Of a stretch of DNA of 12,188 nucleotides, positions 1 through 6,337 are shown in pieces (position 1 is the first letter of the stretch; every line of letters begins with the position of its first letter). The DNA is from an uncultured Clostridia bacterium. Its GTDB lineage: Bacteria > Bacillota > Clostridia > Lachnospirales > Lachnospiraceae. Both the position numbers and the translations under genes were made by a program. A model generated the notes under the pieces. It ran no database searches and was not told where the DNA came from. It saw only the letters and a list, made by a program, of their open reading frames with translations. The stretch is taken from NCBI GenBank assembly GCA_946620335.1, contig CAMONF010000293.1:1-12188 (forward strand), in the 5' to 3' direction.

Positions 1-1215
1 CAGTCCGACCGCTGCCGCATGGGCATCTACCAGAAGTACGCGGAGCAGCTCATCGAGCAGGGCAACGCCTACTACTGCTTCTGCACCAAGGAGCGCCTGG
101 AGTCCCTGAAGACCAACGCCGGCGACAAGGAATTCGCCATGTACGACAAGCACTGCCTGAGCCTCAGCAAGGAAGAGATCGCTGAGAAGCTGGCTGCCGG
201 CGTGCCCCACGTCATCCGCCTCAATGTGCCCCGCGAAGGCACCACGACCTTCCATGACGTGAACTACGGCGACATCACCGTGGACAACGCCGAGCTCGAC
301 GACATGATCCTCATCAAGTCGGACGGCTTCCCCACCTACAATTTCGCCAACGTCATCGAAGACCACACCATGGGCATCACCCACGTGGTCCGCGGAAATG
401 AATACCTGGCCTCAAGCCCCAAGTACAACCTTCTCTATGACGCCTTCGGCTGGGAGGTCCCGGTATATGTCCACTGCCCGCTGATCACCGACGAGCACCA
501 CCAGAAGCTGTCCAAGCGCAGCGGCCACTCTTCCTTCGAGGACCTGCTGGACCAGGGCTTCCTCCCGGAGGCCATCGTCAACTACGTGGCCCTGCTCGGC
601 TGGAGCCCGGAGGGCAACAGCGAGATCCTCTCCTTAGAGGAGCTGATCGAAAAGTTCGACTACCTCAAGATCAACAAGTCCCCGGCCGTCTTCGACATCG
701 GCAAGCTCCGCTGGATGAACGGCGAGTACATTAAGCGCATGGACGATGAGGCTTACTACGAGAAGGCTATGCCTTATGTGGAGCAGGCGGCTCCCTCCAT
801 CGCCGACAAGAAGGCCCTTGCCGACCTGGCCAAGAGCCGGATCGAGACCTTCTGCGACATTCCGGAGCTCCTCGCCTTCTTCGAGACCGTGCCGGAGTAC
901 GACGTCTCCATGTACACCCACAAGAAAATGAAGACCACCCCGGCCCTGTCCCTGGAGGTCCTGACCAAGGTCCTGCCCGCCCTTGAGGCCTGCGAGGACT
1001 ACAGCAACGACGCCCTTTACGCGTTCCTGCAGCAGTTCGCCGCTGAGAACGGCCTGAAGAACGGGCAGGTCATGTGGCCCATCCGCACGGCTGTGTCCGG
1101 CAAGGCCATGACGCCCGGCGGCGCCACCCAGCTCATGGAGATCCTCGGCAAGGATACCTCCCTGGCCAGGATCCGCGCGGCCATCGCAAAGCTTGGCGAA
1201 GCTGTCCAGGCATGA
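1..1215 (+). CDS. gltX: Glutamyl-tRNA synthetase, 3' part (5' end outside window)
   Basis: Charges tRNA-Glu (possibly also tRNA-Gln, as in many Firmicutes) with glutamate in the cytoplasm. The frame is open from base 1, upstream of the first ATG at 19, and the residues before that ATG (QSDRCR) fit the family, so ATG 19 is not the true start. 404 residues are visible. The class I signature KLSKR (the KMSKR-type ATP-binding loop) is at visible residues 169-173 (505-519). It is followed by the family-typical stretch around LLGWSPEGN and the alpha-helical anticodon-binding domain. Bacterial GltX is usually about 480-500 residues, so roughly 80-100 N-terminal residues with the HIGH motif lie outside the window. 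The TGA stop overlaps the ATG of the next gene (ATGA, 1212-1215), which suggests co-translation. Identity is secure; GltX versus a close GlnS-type relative is decided by the KLSKR context and overall pattern. Confidence 0.96.
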   Translation, partial: QSDRCRMGIYQKYAEQLIEQGNAYYCFCTKERLESLKTNAGDKEFAMYDKHCLSLSKEEIAEKLAAGVPHVIRLNVPREGTTTFHDVNYGDITVDNAELDDMILIKSDGFPTYNFANVIEDHTMGITHVVRGNEYLASSPKYNLLYDAFGWEVPVYVHCPLITDEHHQKLSKRSGHSSFEDLLDQGFLPEAIVNYVALLGWSPEGNSEILSLEELIEKFDYLKINKSPAVFDIGKLRWMNGEYIKRMDDEAYYEKAMPYVEQAAPSIADKKALADLAKSRIETFCDIPELLAFFETVPEYDVSMYTHKKMKTTPALSLEVLTKVLPALEACEDYSNDALYAFLQQFAAENGLKNGQVMWPIRTAVSGKAMTPGGATQLMEILGKDTSLARIRAAIAKLGEAVQA

Positions 1216-1784
1216 GAGAGCCGGACGGGCAGGCGGGACCGGCAACGGTCCTCCTCAGCTATGCCTTCCTTCCGGAAGGCACCGACGGCCGGGCCATGAG
1301 CCAGGCCGCCTGGCGGATGACTGTGGCGGCGGCAGCCGCCCATTATGAGATTCCGCCTGAGGAATTCCTTCGGTCGGAGGGACCTCATGGGAAACCGTAT
1401 TTCAGGGACCACCCGGAGATCTGCTTCAATATCAGCCACTCCGGGCGCTGCATCGCCTGCGCCTTCGCCGAGGAGGCGGTGGGGCTGGACGTTCAGGTGC
1501 GGACGGGGCGGGAGACCGAAAAGATCGCCCGCCGGATCCTTGACCGGGAGACTTTTGACGCCTACCTGGCAGCGGCGGACCGGGAGGACTTCTTTTACCG
1601 GCACTGGGTCCTTCTTGAGAGCTATCTCAAGCGGACCGGGGAAGGGTTCACCGTGGATCTGGGAAGCGCCGCAAAAGACGGATGTTTTTCATTTCCCGAG
1701 ATCGGCGAAGGATATTACGCGGCTGTCAATACGGCCGGCCCTCACAGGGTCATCCTGCGGAAAGTGGACAGCGCATCCTGCTAA
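1212..1784 (+). CDS. 4'-phosphopantetheinyl transferase, Sfp type
   Basis: Predicted to move the phosphopantetheine arm of CoA onto a serine of acyl or peptidyl carrier proteins. The 190-residue length suits a compact Sfp-type enzyme. Family blocks appear in order: HGKPYF (residues 59-64), FNISHSG (72-78), VGLDVQ (90-95) and WVLLESYLK (132-140). Two positions differ from the textbook Sfp pattern. The second metal-ligand acid after GxDx is Gln95 instead of Glu, and the Lys of the WxxKE motif is Leu135. Asp93, Glu136 and Lys140 are kept. ATG 1212 overlaps the gltX stop by 4 nt and has only a weak Shine-Dalgarno, so translation probably depends on coupling to gltX. A possible terminator covers its 3' end. 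No carrier-protein or synthase gene is nearby, so the substrate (fatty-acid ACP or a secondary-metabolite carrier) cannot be told from context. Confidence 0.85.
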   Translation: MREPDGQAGPATVLLSYAFLPEGTDGRAMSQAAWRMTVAAAAAHYEIPPEEFLRSEGPHGKPYFRDHPEICFNISHSGRCIACAFAEEAVGLDVQVRTGRETEKIARRILDRETFDAYLAAADREDFFYRHWVLLESYLKRTGEGFTVDLGSAAKDGCFSFPEIGEGYYAAVNTAGPHRVILRKVDSASC

Positions 1785-1797
1785 GACCCTGTTTTAT
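1745..1797 (+). terminator. Possible intrinsic terminator at the end of the PPTase gene
   Basis: CAGGGTC (1745-1751) is perfectly complementary to GACCCTG (1785-1791), and TTTTAT follows directly. The 33-nt interior can form a second helix, TGCG with CGCA. The structure starts inside the coding region and closes just after the TAA. The long loop makes it weaker than a classic terminator, and the U-run is only four bases. Confidence 0.35.
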
Positions 1798-1990
1798 CAG
1801 ATTAAAGAAACGCGAATACAGGCGGACGTCGGTCTGCCTGCATACAAACAGCTGCGTCAGCCTCTCGGGCTGACCGGGAGGATGAGACCAATGGATCGTT
1901 CGGACCCGACCTGATGGCTTCTGCCGGGTACATCAGACAGCGGCAAGAACCGCGTACAGACAGAAGCAATAGGAAAGGAATAGACAGTAT
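1798..1990 (+). promoter_or_regulatory. Structured leader of prfC with two coupled mini-ORFs
   Basis: Four clear hairpins occur in a row. They are CAGGCGGAC/GTCTGCCTG with a GTCG loop (1819-1840, one G-U pair), GTCAGCC/GGCTGAC (1856-1874), CTGATG/CATCAG (1911-1936), and GCGG/CCGC (1940-1953). A mini-ORF MDRSDPT starts at ATG 1891, 9 nt after the SD-like GGGAGG (1876-1881), and ends at TGA 1912-1914. A second frame begins at ATG 1914 (TGATG overlap), runs 26 codons and stops at 1992-1994, overlapping the prfC ATG as ATGA. The prfC Shine-Dalgarno is AGGAAAGG (1971-1978). No strong promoter is seen. Hairpins and ORFs are read directly; a regulatory role is inference. Confidence 0.4.
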
Positions 1991-3592
1991 ATGAATGAAA
2001 TAGAAAAGCGAAGGACATTCGCCATCATTTCCCACCCGGATGCCGGTAAGACGACGCTGACGGAGAAGTTCCTGCTTTACGGCGGCGCCATCAACCTGGC
2101 CGGATCGGTCAAGGGAAAAGCCACGGCCCGCCACGCTGTGTCCGACTGGATGGAGATCGAGAAGCAGAGAGGTATCTCTGTCACCAGTTCGGTCCTTCAG
2201 TTCAACTACGACAATTTCTGCATCAACATCCTGGATACGCCTGGCCACCAGGACTTCTCCGAGGATACCTACCGGACCCTCATGGCCGCAGATTCGGCCG
2301 TCATGGTCATCGACGGCGCCAAGGGCGTGGAGGCCCAGACCAGAAAGCTCTTCAAGGTATGCGCGAGACGCCACATCCCCATCTTCACCTTCATCAATAA
2401 GATGGACCGGGAAGCCAGGGATTCCTTCGAGCTGGTGGACGAGATCGAGAACGGGCTGGGCATCCCCTGCTGCCCGATCAACTGGCCCATCGGGTCCGGC
2501 AAGGCCTTCAAGGGCGTCTATGACCGGCACAGCGAGAAGGTCCTCATTTTCAGCGACACCCAGAAGGGCACCAAGGAAGGTGAGATCCGCGAGCTGACCA
2601 TCGCGGAGGCGGCAGCGGAGGGAATCGTGAGCGAGGATGAGCAGGAGACGCTGGAGAGCGAGATCGAGCTCCTCGACGGCGCTTCCGCGGACTTCGACCA
2701 GGAGGCCGTGAGTCACGGCCGGCTTTCGCCCGTCTTCTTCGGATCGGCGCTGACCAACTTCGGTGTGGAGACCTTCCTCCAGCATTTCCTGAAAATGACA
2801 TCCTCCCCCCTGGCCAGGCTTTCCGACCAGGGCATGATCGATCCTTTGAAGGATGATTTCTCGGCCTTCGTCTTCAAGATCCAGGCCAACATGAACAAGA
2901 ACCACCGGGACCGCGTGGCTTTCATGCGGATCGTCTCCGGCCATTTCGACGCCAACATGGAAGTCTTCCATGTCCAGGGCAACCGCAAGGCCAGGCTCTC
3001 CCAGCCCCAGCAGATGATGGCGGACGACCGCCACGTGGTCTCCGAGGCCTGGGCGGGCGACATCATCGGCGTCTTCGATCCGGGCATCTACTCCATCGGC
3101 GATACGGTCTGCATGCCGGGACAGAACTTTAAGTTCGGAGGAATTCCCACCTTCGCCCCGGAGCACTTCGCCAGGGTCCGCCAGGTGGACACTATGAAGC
3201 GCAAGCAGTTCACCAAGGGCATCGAGGAGATCGCCCAGGAGGGCGCCATCCAGGTCTTCCAGGAGCTGGGCTCCGGCATGGAGGAGATCATCGTCGGCGT
3301 CGTCGGTGTTCTGCAGCTCGACGTTCTCCGCTTCCGCCTGGAGACGGAGTACAAGGTGGAGGTCCGTATGGAGACCCTGCCCTACGAGTATATCCGCTGG
3401 ATCGAGAATCCCCTGGAGATCGACATCGACCACCTGGAAGGCACCAGCGATATGAAGAAGGTCCAGGATATGAAGGGCAACCCCTTGCTCCTCTTCGCTC
3501 ACGAGTGGAGCGTAGGCATGACATTGAACAGAAACAAGGGCCTGCGTCTCAGCGAATTCGGCGGCTGGGACGACGAAGGGGAGACCGCCTGA
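1991..3592 (+). CDS. prfC: Peptide chain release factor 3 (RF3)
   Basis: Ribosome-bound translational GTPase that helps recycle class I release factors (RF1/RF2) after peptide release. At 533 residues it has the usual RF3 length. The GTPase motifs are all present: P-loop HPDAGKTT (residues 15-22), switch I RGISVTS (60-66), DTPGHQDF (82-89) and NKMD (136-139). The C-terminal two-thirds matches RF3 domains II and III, for example PTFAPEHFARVRQVDTMKRKQF. EF-G and LepA are excluded by the RF3-type ISHPDAGKTTLTEKFLLYGG start and by the shorter length. ATG 1991 follows AGGAAAGG by about 12 nt. The leader is unusually structured and contains mini-ORFs, one ending at UGA and the other overlapping this start. 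Its stop sits in a perfect CCGCC-TGA-GGCGG palindrome (3585-3597). RF3 is not universal in Firmicutes (B. subtilis lacks it), but it is common in Clostridia. Confidence 0.96.
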   Translation: MNEIEKRRTFAIISHPDAGKTTLTEKFLLYGGAINLAGSVKGKATARHAVSDWMEIEKQRGISVTSSVLQFNYDNFCINILDTPGHQDFSEDTYRTLMAADSAVMVIDGAKGVEAQTRKLFKVCARRHIPIFTFINKMDREARDSFELVDEIENGLGIPCCPINWPIGSGKAFKGVYDRHSEKVLIFSDTQKGTKEGEIRELTIAEAAAEGIVSEDEQETLESEIELLDGASADFDQEAVSHGRLSPVFFGSALTNFGVETFLQHFLKMTSSPLARLSDQGMIDPLKDDFSAFVFKIQANMNKNHRDRVAFMRIVSGHFDANMEVFHVQGNRKARLSQPQQMMADDRHVVSEAWAGDIIGVFDPGIYSIGDTVCMPGQNFKFGGIPTFAPEHFARVRQVDTMKRKQFTKGIEEIAQEGAIQVFQELGSGMEEIIVGVVGVLQLDVLRFRLETEYKVEVRMETLPYEYIRWIENPLEIDIDHLEGTSDMKKVQDMKGNPLLLFAHEWSVGMTLNRNKGLRLSEFGGWDDEGETA

Positions 3593-3745
3593 GGCGGAAA
3601 ACGCTAACAGCACAGAGTCAGAGGATGCGCCGGCACAGCGCATTTGTGGCTGCGGGACGGGAAGAGGTCCGATGAGGTGCCTTCCCGGCACGACAGCCGG
3701 TCATGGCGGAAAAGTCCGCCGAGCAAGCAGTCGGAGGTAAGGAAG
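3593..3745 (+). promoter_or_regulatory. Structured leader of the Asp23 gene with two coupled mini-ORFs
   Basis: Perfect short hairpins are visible: ATGCGC/GCGCAT (3625-3643), GTGCC/GGCAC (3677-3691 region) and GGCGGA/TCCGCC with an AAAG loop (3705-3720). A 16-codon frame MRRHSAFVAAGREEVR runs from ATG 3625 to TGA 3673-3675. It overlaps (ATGA) a second 22-codon frame from ATG 3672 to TAA 3738-3740, ending 5 nt before the asp23 ATG. GGAGG (3733-3737) is the asp23 Shine-Dalgarno and lies inside the end of the second mini-ORF. No good promoter or U-tract terminator is seen, so prfC transcription may run through. Function is inferred only. Confidence 0.3.
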
Positions 3746-4126
3746 ATGGCTGACAGCAGAAATACCTATACGATCAAGGAAGAGGAAGGCGTCGGCAGCG
3801 TGCGCGTCGCGGATGAGGTAGTTCTCATCATAGCTGCCATGGCGGCCACGGAAGTCAAGGGCGTTGCGTCCCTGGCGGGCGGCATCACCAATGACAACCT
3901 TCCCAAGAAGGGCGCCAAGTCCCTGTCCAAGTGCGCGAGGATCAGCGTCGAGGAGGGCGTGGTGAATGTGGACCTGGTCATCAGCATCGAGTTCGACAAC
4001 GCCATTCCCGAGGTCAGCTGCGCTGTCCAGGAGCGGGTCAAGAGCGCGATTGAGGGCATGACCGGCCTCAAGGTCGGCGCTGTCAACATCAGCGTGACCG
4101 GCGTCGGCGCGGAAATCGAGAGCTGA
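3746..4126 (+). CDS. Asp23/Gls24 family envelope stress protein
   Basis: Small 126-residue protein of the Asp23/Gls24 (DUF322) family. The family signature is clear: an N-terminal VGSVRVADEVV, then AAMAATEVKGVASLAGG (around residues 29-45), an alternating beta segment VNVDLVISIEF, and a C-terminal GLKVGAVNISVTGV. Relatives are cell-envelope or cell-wall stress proteins in Gram-positives; in B. subtilis the homologue YqhY is encoded next to nusB and linked to acetyl-CoA carboxylase control. No signal peptide or membrane span is visible, so it is cytoplasmic or peripheral. ATG 3746 is chosen because GGAGG (3733-3737) lies 8 nt upstream and the frame starts with the family N-terminus. Its place just before nusB is the conserved Firmicutes position, although a 318-bp gap with its own candidate promoter separates the two here. 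Confidence 0.9.
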   Translation: MADSRNTYTIKEEEGVGSVRVADEVVLIIAAMAATEVKGVASLAGGITNDNLPKKGAKSLSKCARISVEEGVVNVDLVISIEFDNAIPEVSCAVQERVKSAIEGMTGLKVGAVNISVTGVGAEIES

Positions 4127-4247
4127 TTTGCCGCCTGGCCCAGCGCAGGGCCCATCCGGCCGCCTGCTGCGCGGATGCAGGGCATCCCGGCAAGGGGCGG
4201 GGCCGCGCCGTAACAAAAATATAATAAATCCATTATGACCCGGCCGC
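4127..4247. other. First part of the 318-bp asp23-nusB gap: GC-rich hairpins, then an AT-rich patch
   Basis: Two perfect stem-loops follow the asp23 stop: GGCCC/GGGCC (4137-4152) and GGATGC/GCATCC with an AGG loop (4173-4187). Neither is followed by a U-run, so they are poor intrinsic terminators, though they could stabilise the mRNA end. An A/T-rich patch at 4211-4230 contains a lone TATAAT (4220-4225) without a usable -35. No gene is seen. Confidence 0.4.
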
Positions 4248-4276
4248 TTATCACAAGGGGCCGAGTCGTGTATAAT
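4248..4276 (+). promoter_or_regulatory. Candidate sigma-A type promoter for the nusB-recN operon
   Basis: A perfect -10 TATAAT (4271-4276) lies 17 nt after TTATCA (4248-4253), which matches TTGACA at four of six positions. Transcription would start near 4283, giving a leader of about 160 nt before nusB. The AT-rich patch just upstream could help as an UP-like element. Confidence 0.5.
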
Positions 4277-4282
4277 CTACGC

Positions 4283-4444
4283 GAAGGCAATGAGCCGGGG
4301 CAGGAAATGCCTGCCCGGGGAGCTGCCCGTGAACGGCTGATGAGTGCGGAGCGACCTATCGAAGGGATAATGTGTTTATTTTCCGCGCGCAGGGGCGGGA
4401 GCCCGCTGCCCGTTACGGGATCACGAGAATACGGGAGATAAAAG
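4283..4444 (+). promoter_or_regulatory. nusB leader with strong hairpins and two coupled mini-ORFs
   Basis: A perfect 7-bp stem GGGCAGG/CCTGCCC (4298-4316) is followed by GCGGG/CCCGC and CCCG/CGGG hairpins around 4395-4420. A 16-codon frame MSRGRKCLPGELPVNG starts at ATG 4290, just after GAAGG (4283-4287), and ends at TGA 4338-4340. It overlaps (TGATG) a second ORF from ATG 4340 to TAA 4439-4441. That ORF encodes 33 residues, in the same frame as nusB, and stops one codon before the nusB TTG. No known riboswitch consensus was recognised. Function is inferred only. Confidence 0.3.
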
Positions 4445-4858
4445 TTGAGTCTCAGCAGAAGAAAATTAAGAGAACATCTTTTCAAGATGATCTATATCTA
4501 TGCCTTTAACCCGGAGAAGGAGATGCCGGGGCAGGTGTCACTGTACCTGGACAACATCGAGGACCCCATCAGCGAGGAGGAGAAGGAATTTCTCAGCGCC
4601 CGCTACGAGGCGGTCCATGAGCGGATCCCGGAGATCGACAAAATGCTGAACGAGAAGGCCAAGGGCTGGACGACCAACCGCTTCGCCAGCTGCGACCTGG
4701 CCATCCTCCGGGTGGCGGTCTATGAAATGAAGTTCGACGAAAAGATTCCCGAGGGTGTCGCCATCAACGAAGCGGTGGAGCTGGCCAAGATCTACGGCGG
4801 CGACAGCTCCCCATCCTTCATCAACGGGATCCTCGGAGAGATATCCCGTCTGCCATGA
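4445..4858 (+). CDS. nusB: Transcription antitermination factor NusB
   Basis: All-helical RNA-binding protein that, with NusE/S10, loads onto boxA of rRNA transcripts to prevent premature termination. The 137-residue product has the family N-terminus SRRKLREHLFKM (residues 4-15) and the conserved C-terminal block LAILRVAVYEM...VAINEAVELAKIYGG...FINGILGEI. The start is TTG at 4445. An in-frame TAA at 4439-4441 rules out any upstream start, GGGAG (4433-4437) sits 7 nt before the TTG, and the next in-frame ATG (residue 15) would remove the conserved N-terminus. The rare start codon may keep expression low. The TGA overlaps the xseA ATG (ATGA, 4855-4858). First gene of the seven-gene cluster and directly downstream of the candidate promoter. 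Confidence 0.94.
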   Translation: MSLSRRKLREHLFKMIYIYAFNPEKEMPGQVSLYLDNIEDPISEEEKEFLSARYEAVHERIPEIDKMLNEKAKGWTTNRFASCDLAILRVAVYEMKFDEKIPEGVAINEAVELAKIYGGDSSPSFINGILGEISRLP

Positions 4859-6126
4859 AGCGGGTCTATTCGGTCGGTCAGGTCAACCGCTATGTGAAGG
4901 GGATGTTCAGCCAGGACGTCCTCTTATCGTCCATCTCTGTCCAGGGGGAGGTATCCAACTGCAAGTACCATTCCTCCGGACACATTTATTTCTCCCTCAA
5001 GGATGAGACGGGGGCCCTGTCCGCCATCATGTTCGCGGGCAGCCGAAGGACCGGACTGACGTTTCCCATGAAGGACGGAGACCGGGTCGTCTGTGACGGC
5101 AGCGTGGACGTCTACGAGCGGGACGGCAGGTACCAGCTGTATGCCCGCAGCATCCGGCCCCTTGGCGCCGGTCTTCTCTACGAAAAATATATGGCGCTCA
5201 AGAAGGAGCTCTCTGAGATGGGCCTGTTCGATGAGGCCTACAAGAAGCCCATTCCCAGATTCGCCACACGCATAGGAGTAGTGACCGCGCCTACGGGGGC
5301 GGCCATTCGCGATATTCAGACTATTTCGAGCCGGCGCAATCCCTATGTCCAGCTCTATCTCTACCCGGCCCTGGTCCAGGGCGAGGGGGCCAAGACATCC
5401 ATCGCCAGGGGAATCCGGGCGCTGGATGATTTTGGCGTGGACGTCATCATCGTGGGACGCGGCGGCGGATCCCTGGAGGACCTGTGGGCCTTCAACGAGG
5501 AGGAGGTGGCTTACGCCATCTTTGAGTGCCGGACACCGGTCATTTCTGCCGTCGGACACCAGACAGATACCACCATCTCTGATCTGGTGGCGGATCTCAG
5601 GGCGCCGACGCCCTCCGCGGCGGCCGAGCTGGCCGTTTTTGACTACCGGGCCTTCGAGGAGACCCTGAAGGGATATGAGCGGCATCTGAGCAACAGCCTT
5701 CTGCGACGTCTCAGCGCGGCCAAGGGAGACGTCCGCTATTACGCGGCACGTCTTGCGGCCATGAGTCCGGAGGCCAGGATGAAGGACCGGCGGCGGAGCG
5801 CGGCCGAGGCGGAGATTGCCCTGGAACGGCTCCTCACGGCGAAAATCGAGCGGGCCCGGGATCGGGCGGAAGACCTGGCAGGGAGACTGACAGCCGGGGA
5901 GGAAGGCCTGATCAGGGCCAGACGGCAGACGCTTGCCCTCATGGCCGAGCGCTTCCGGGGGCTGAGTCCCCTTGAGCGGCTCAGTCAGGGGTTTTCATTT
6001 GTCTCGGATATGGAAGGACATACGGTCTCGAGGATCGGCGACGCAAGGCCCGGAGACCTGCTGCGGATCCGGGTGCGGGACGGCAGCTTCATCACAGAAG
6101 TCAAGGAGGTCACGGACAATGGCTGA
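4855..6126 (+). CDS. xseA: Exodeoxyribonuclease VII large subunit
   Basis: Catalytic subunit of exonuclease VII, which degrades single-stranded DNA from both ends and acts in repair. 423 residues. An N-terminal OB-fold DNA-binding domain (about residues 3-105, with SVQGEVSNCKYHSSGHIYFSLKD) is followed by the catalytic domain. That domain has IGVVTAPTGAAIRDI, GRGGGSLEDLWAFN (201-214) and VGHQTDTTISDLVADLRAPTPSAAAE (from residue 233). Long charged helices then extend to about residue 370, with a C-terminal LSQGFSFV segment. Gln236 stands where many homologues have Glu (VGHETD); whether this matters is unclear. ATG 4855 overlaps the nusB stop, and the end overlaps xseB by 8 nt, so the two subunits are translationally coupled as expected for a stoichiometric complex. 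Confidence 0.95.
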   Translation: MKRVYSVGQVNRYVKGMFSQDVLLSSISVQGEVSNCKYHSSGHIYFSLKDETGALSAIMFAGSRRTGLTFPMKDGDRVVCDGSVDVYERDGRYQLYARSIRPLGAGLLYEKYMALKKELSEMGLFDEAYKKPIPRFATRIGVVTAPTGAAIRDIQTISSRRNPYVQLYLYPALVQGEGAKTSIARGIRALDDFGVDVIIVGRGGGSLEDLWAFNEEEVAYAIFECRTPVISAVGHQTDTTISDLVADLRAPTPSAAAELAVFDYRAFEETLKGYERHLSNSLLRRLSAAKGDVRYYAARLAAMSPEARMKDRRRSAAEAEIALERLLTAKIERARDRAEDLAGRLTAGEEGLIRARRQTLALMAERFRGLSPLERLSQGFSFVSDMEGHTVSRIGDARPGDLLRIRVRDGSFITEVKEVTDNG

Positions 6127-6337
6127 AAATGAGAAGACACCAACCATCGAGGAAAGCTTCCGGATGCTGGATGAGATGGTGAAGAACCTGGAACGGGACG
6201 ACATAGAGCTGGAGGAGTCCTTTCGGATCTATGAGGAGGGCATGAAGCTCTTAAAGAACGTCAACAGCCGCATCGACCAGGTGGAAAAGAAAATGAAACA
6301 GATCACGGAAGGCGGCGGGGAGGAGGCGTTCGAATGA
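6119..6337 (+). CDS. xseB: Exodeoxyribonuclease VII small subunit
   Basis: Small helical partner of XseA; several copies bind the large subunit's long helices and are needed for activity. 72 residues, typical for the family (about 60-80). The signature is the helical hairpin IEESFRMLDEMVKNLERDD followed by IELEESFRIYEEGMKLLK, then a second helix with heptad-like spacing and an acidic tail. ATG 6119 lies 8 nt after a strong AAGGAGGT (6103-6110) inside the end of xseA, giving an 8-nt overlap (ATGGCTGA). The strong ribosome site fits the excess of small subunit over large. The stop overlaps the tlyA ATG by 4 nt. In many Firmicutes the next genes would be ispA and dxs; these are absent here. Confidence 0.94.
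   Translation: MAENEKTPTIEESFRMLDEMVKNLERDDIELEESFRIYEEGMKLLKNVNSRIDQVEKKMKQITEGGGEEAFE

Noticed and set aside
1938..1958. GAACCGCG resembling a T-box core before prfC
   Set aside because: The UGG part needed to pair with the tRNA end is missing, no terminator/antiterminator pair was found, and prfC is not a usual T-box target.
3585..3597. CCGCC-TGA-GGCGG at the prfC stop as a terminator
   Set aside because: The stem is followed by AAAACGC, not a U-run, on the + strand.
1802..3691. 629-codon open frame on the - strand opposite prfC
   Set aside because: Mirror of a GC3-biased gene; prfC on the + strand has all RF3 motifs, and the reverse product has no recognisable domain and is rich in low-complexity Leu/Asp/Gly.
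4220..4225. TATAAT as the nusB promoter -10
   Set aside because: The positions 17 nt upstream are GC-rich and do not resemble a -35; the 4248-4276 pair fits better.
4283..4444. Known riboswitch in the nusB leader
   Set aside because: Compared by eye with the core sequences of TPP, FMN, SAM, glycine, lysine, cobalamin, guanidine, ZTP and c-di-GMP riboswitches; none matched.
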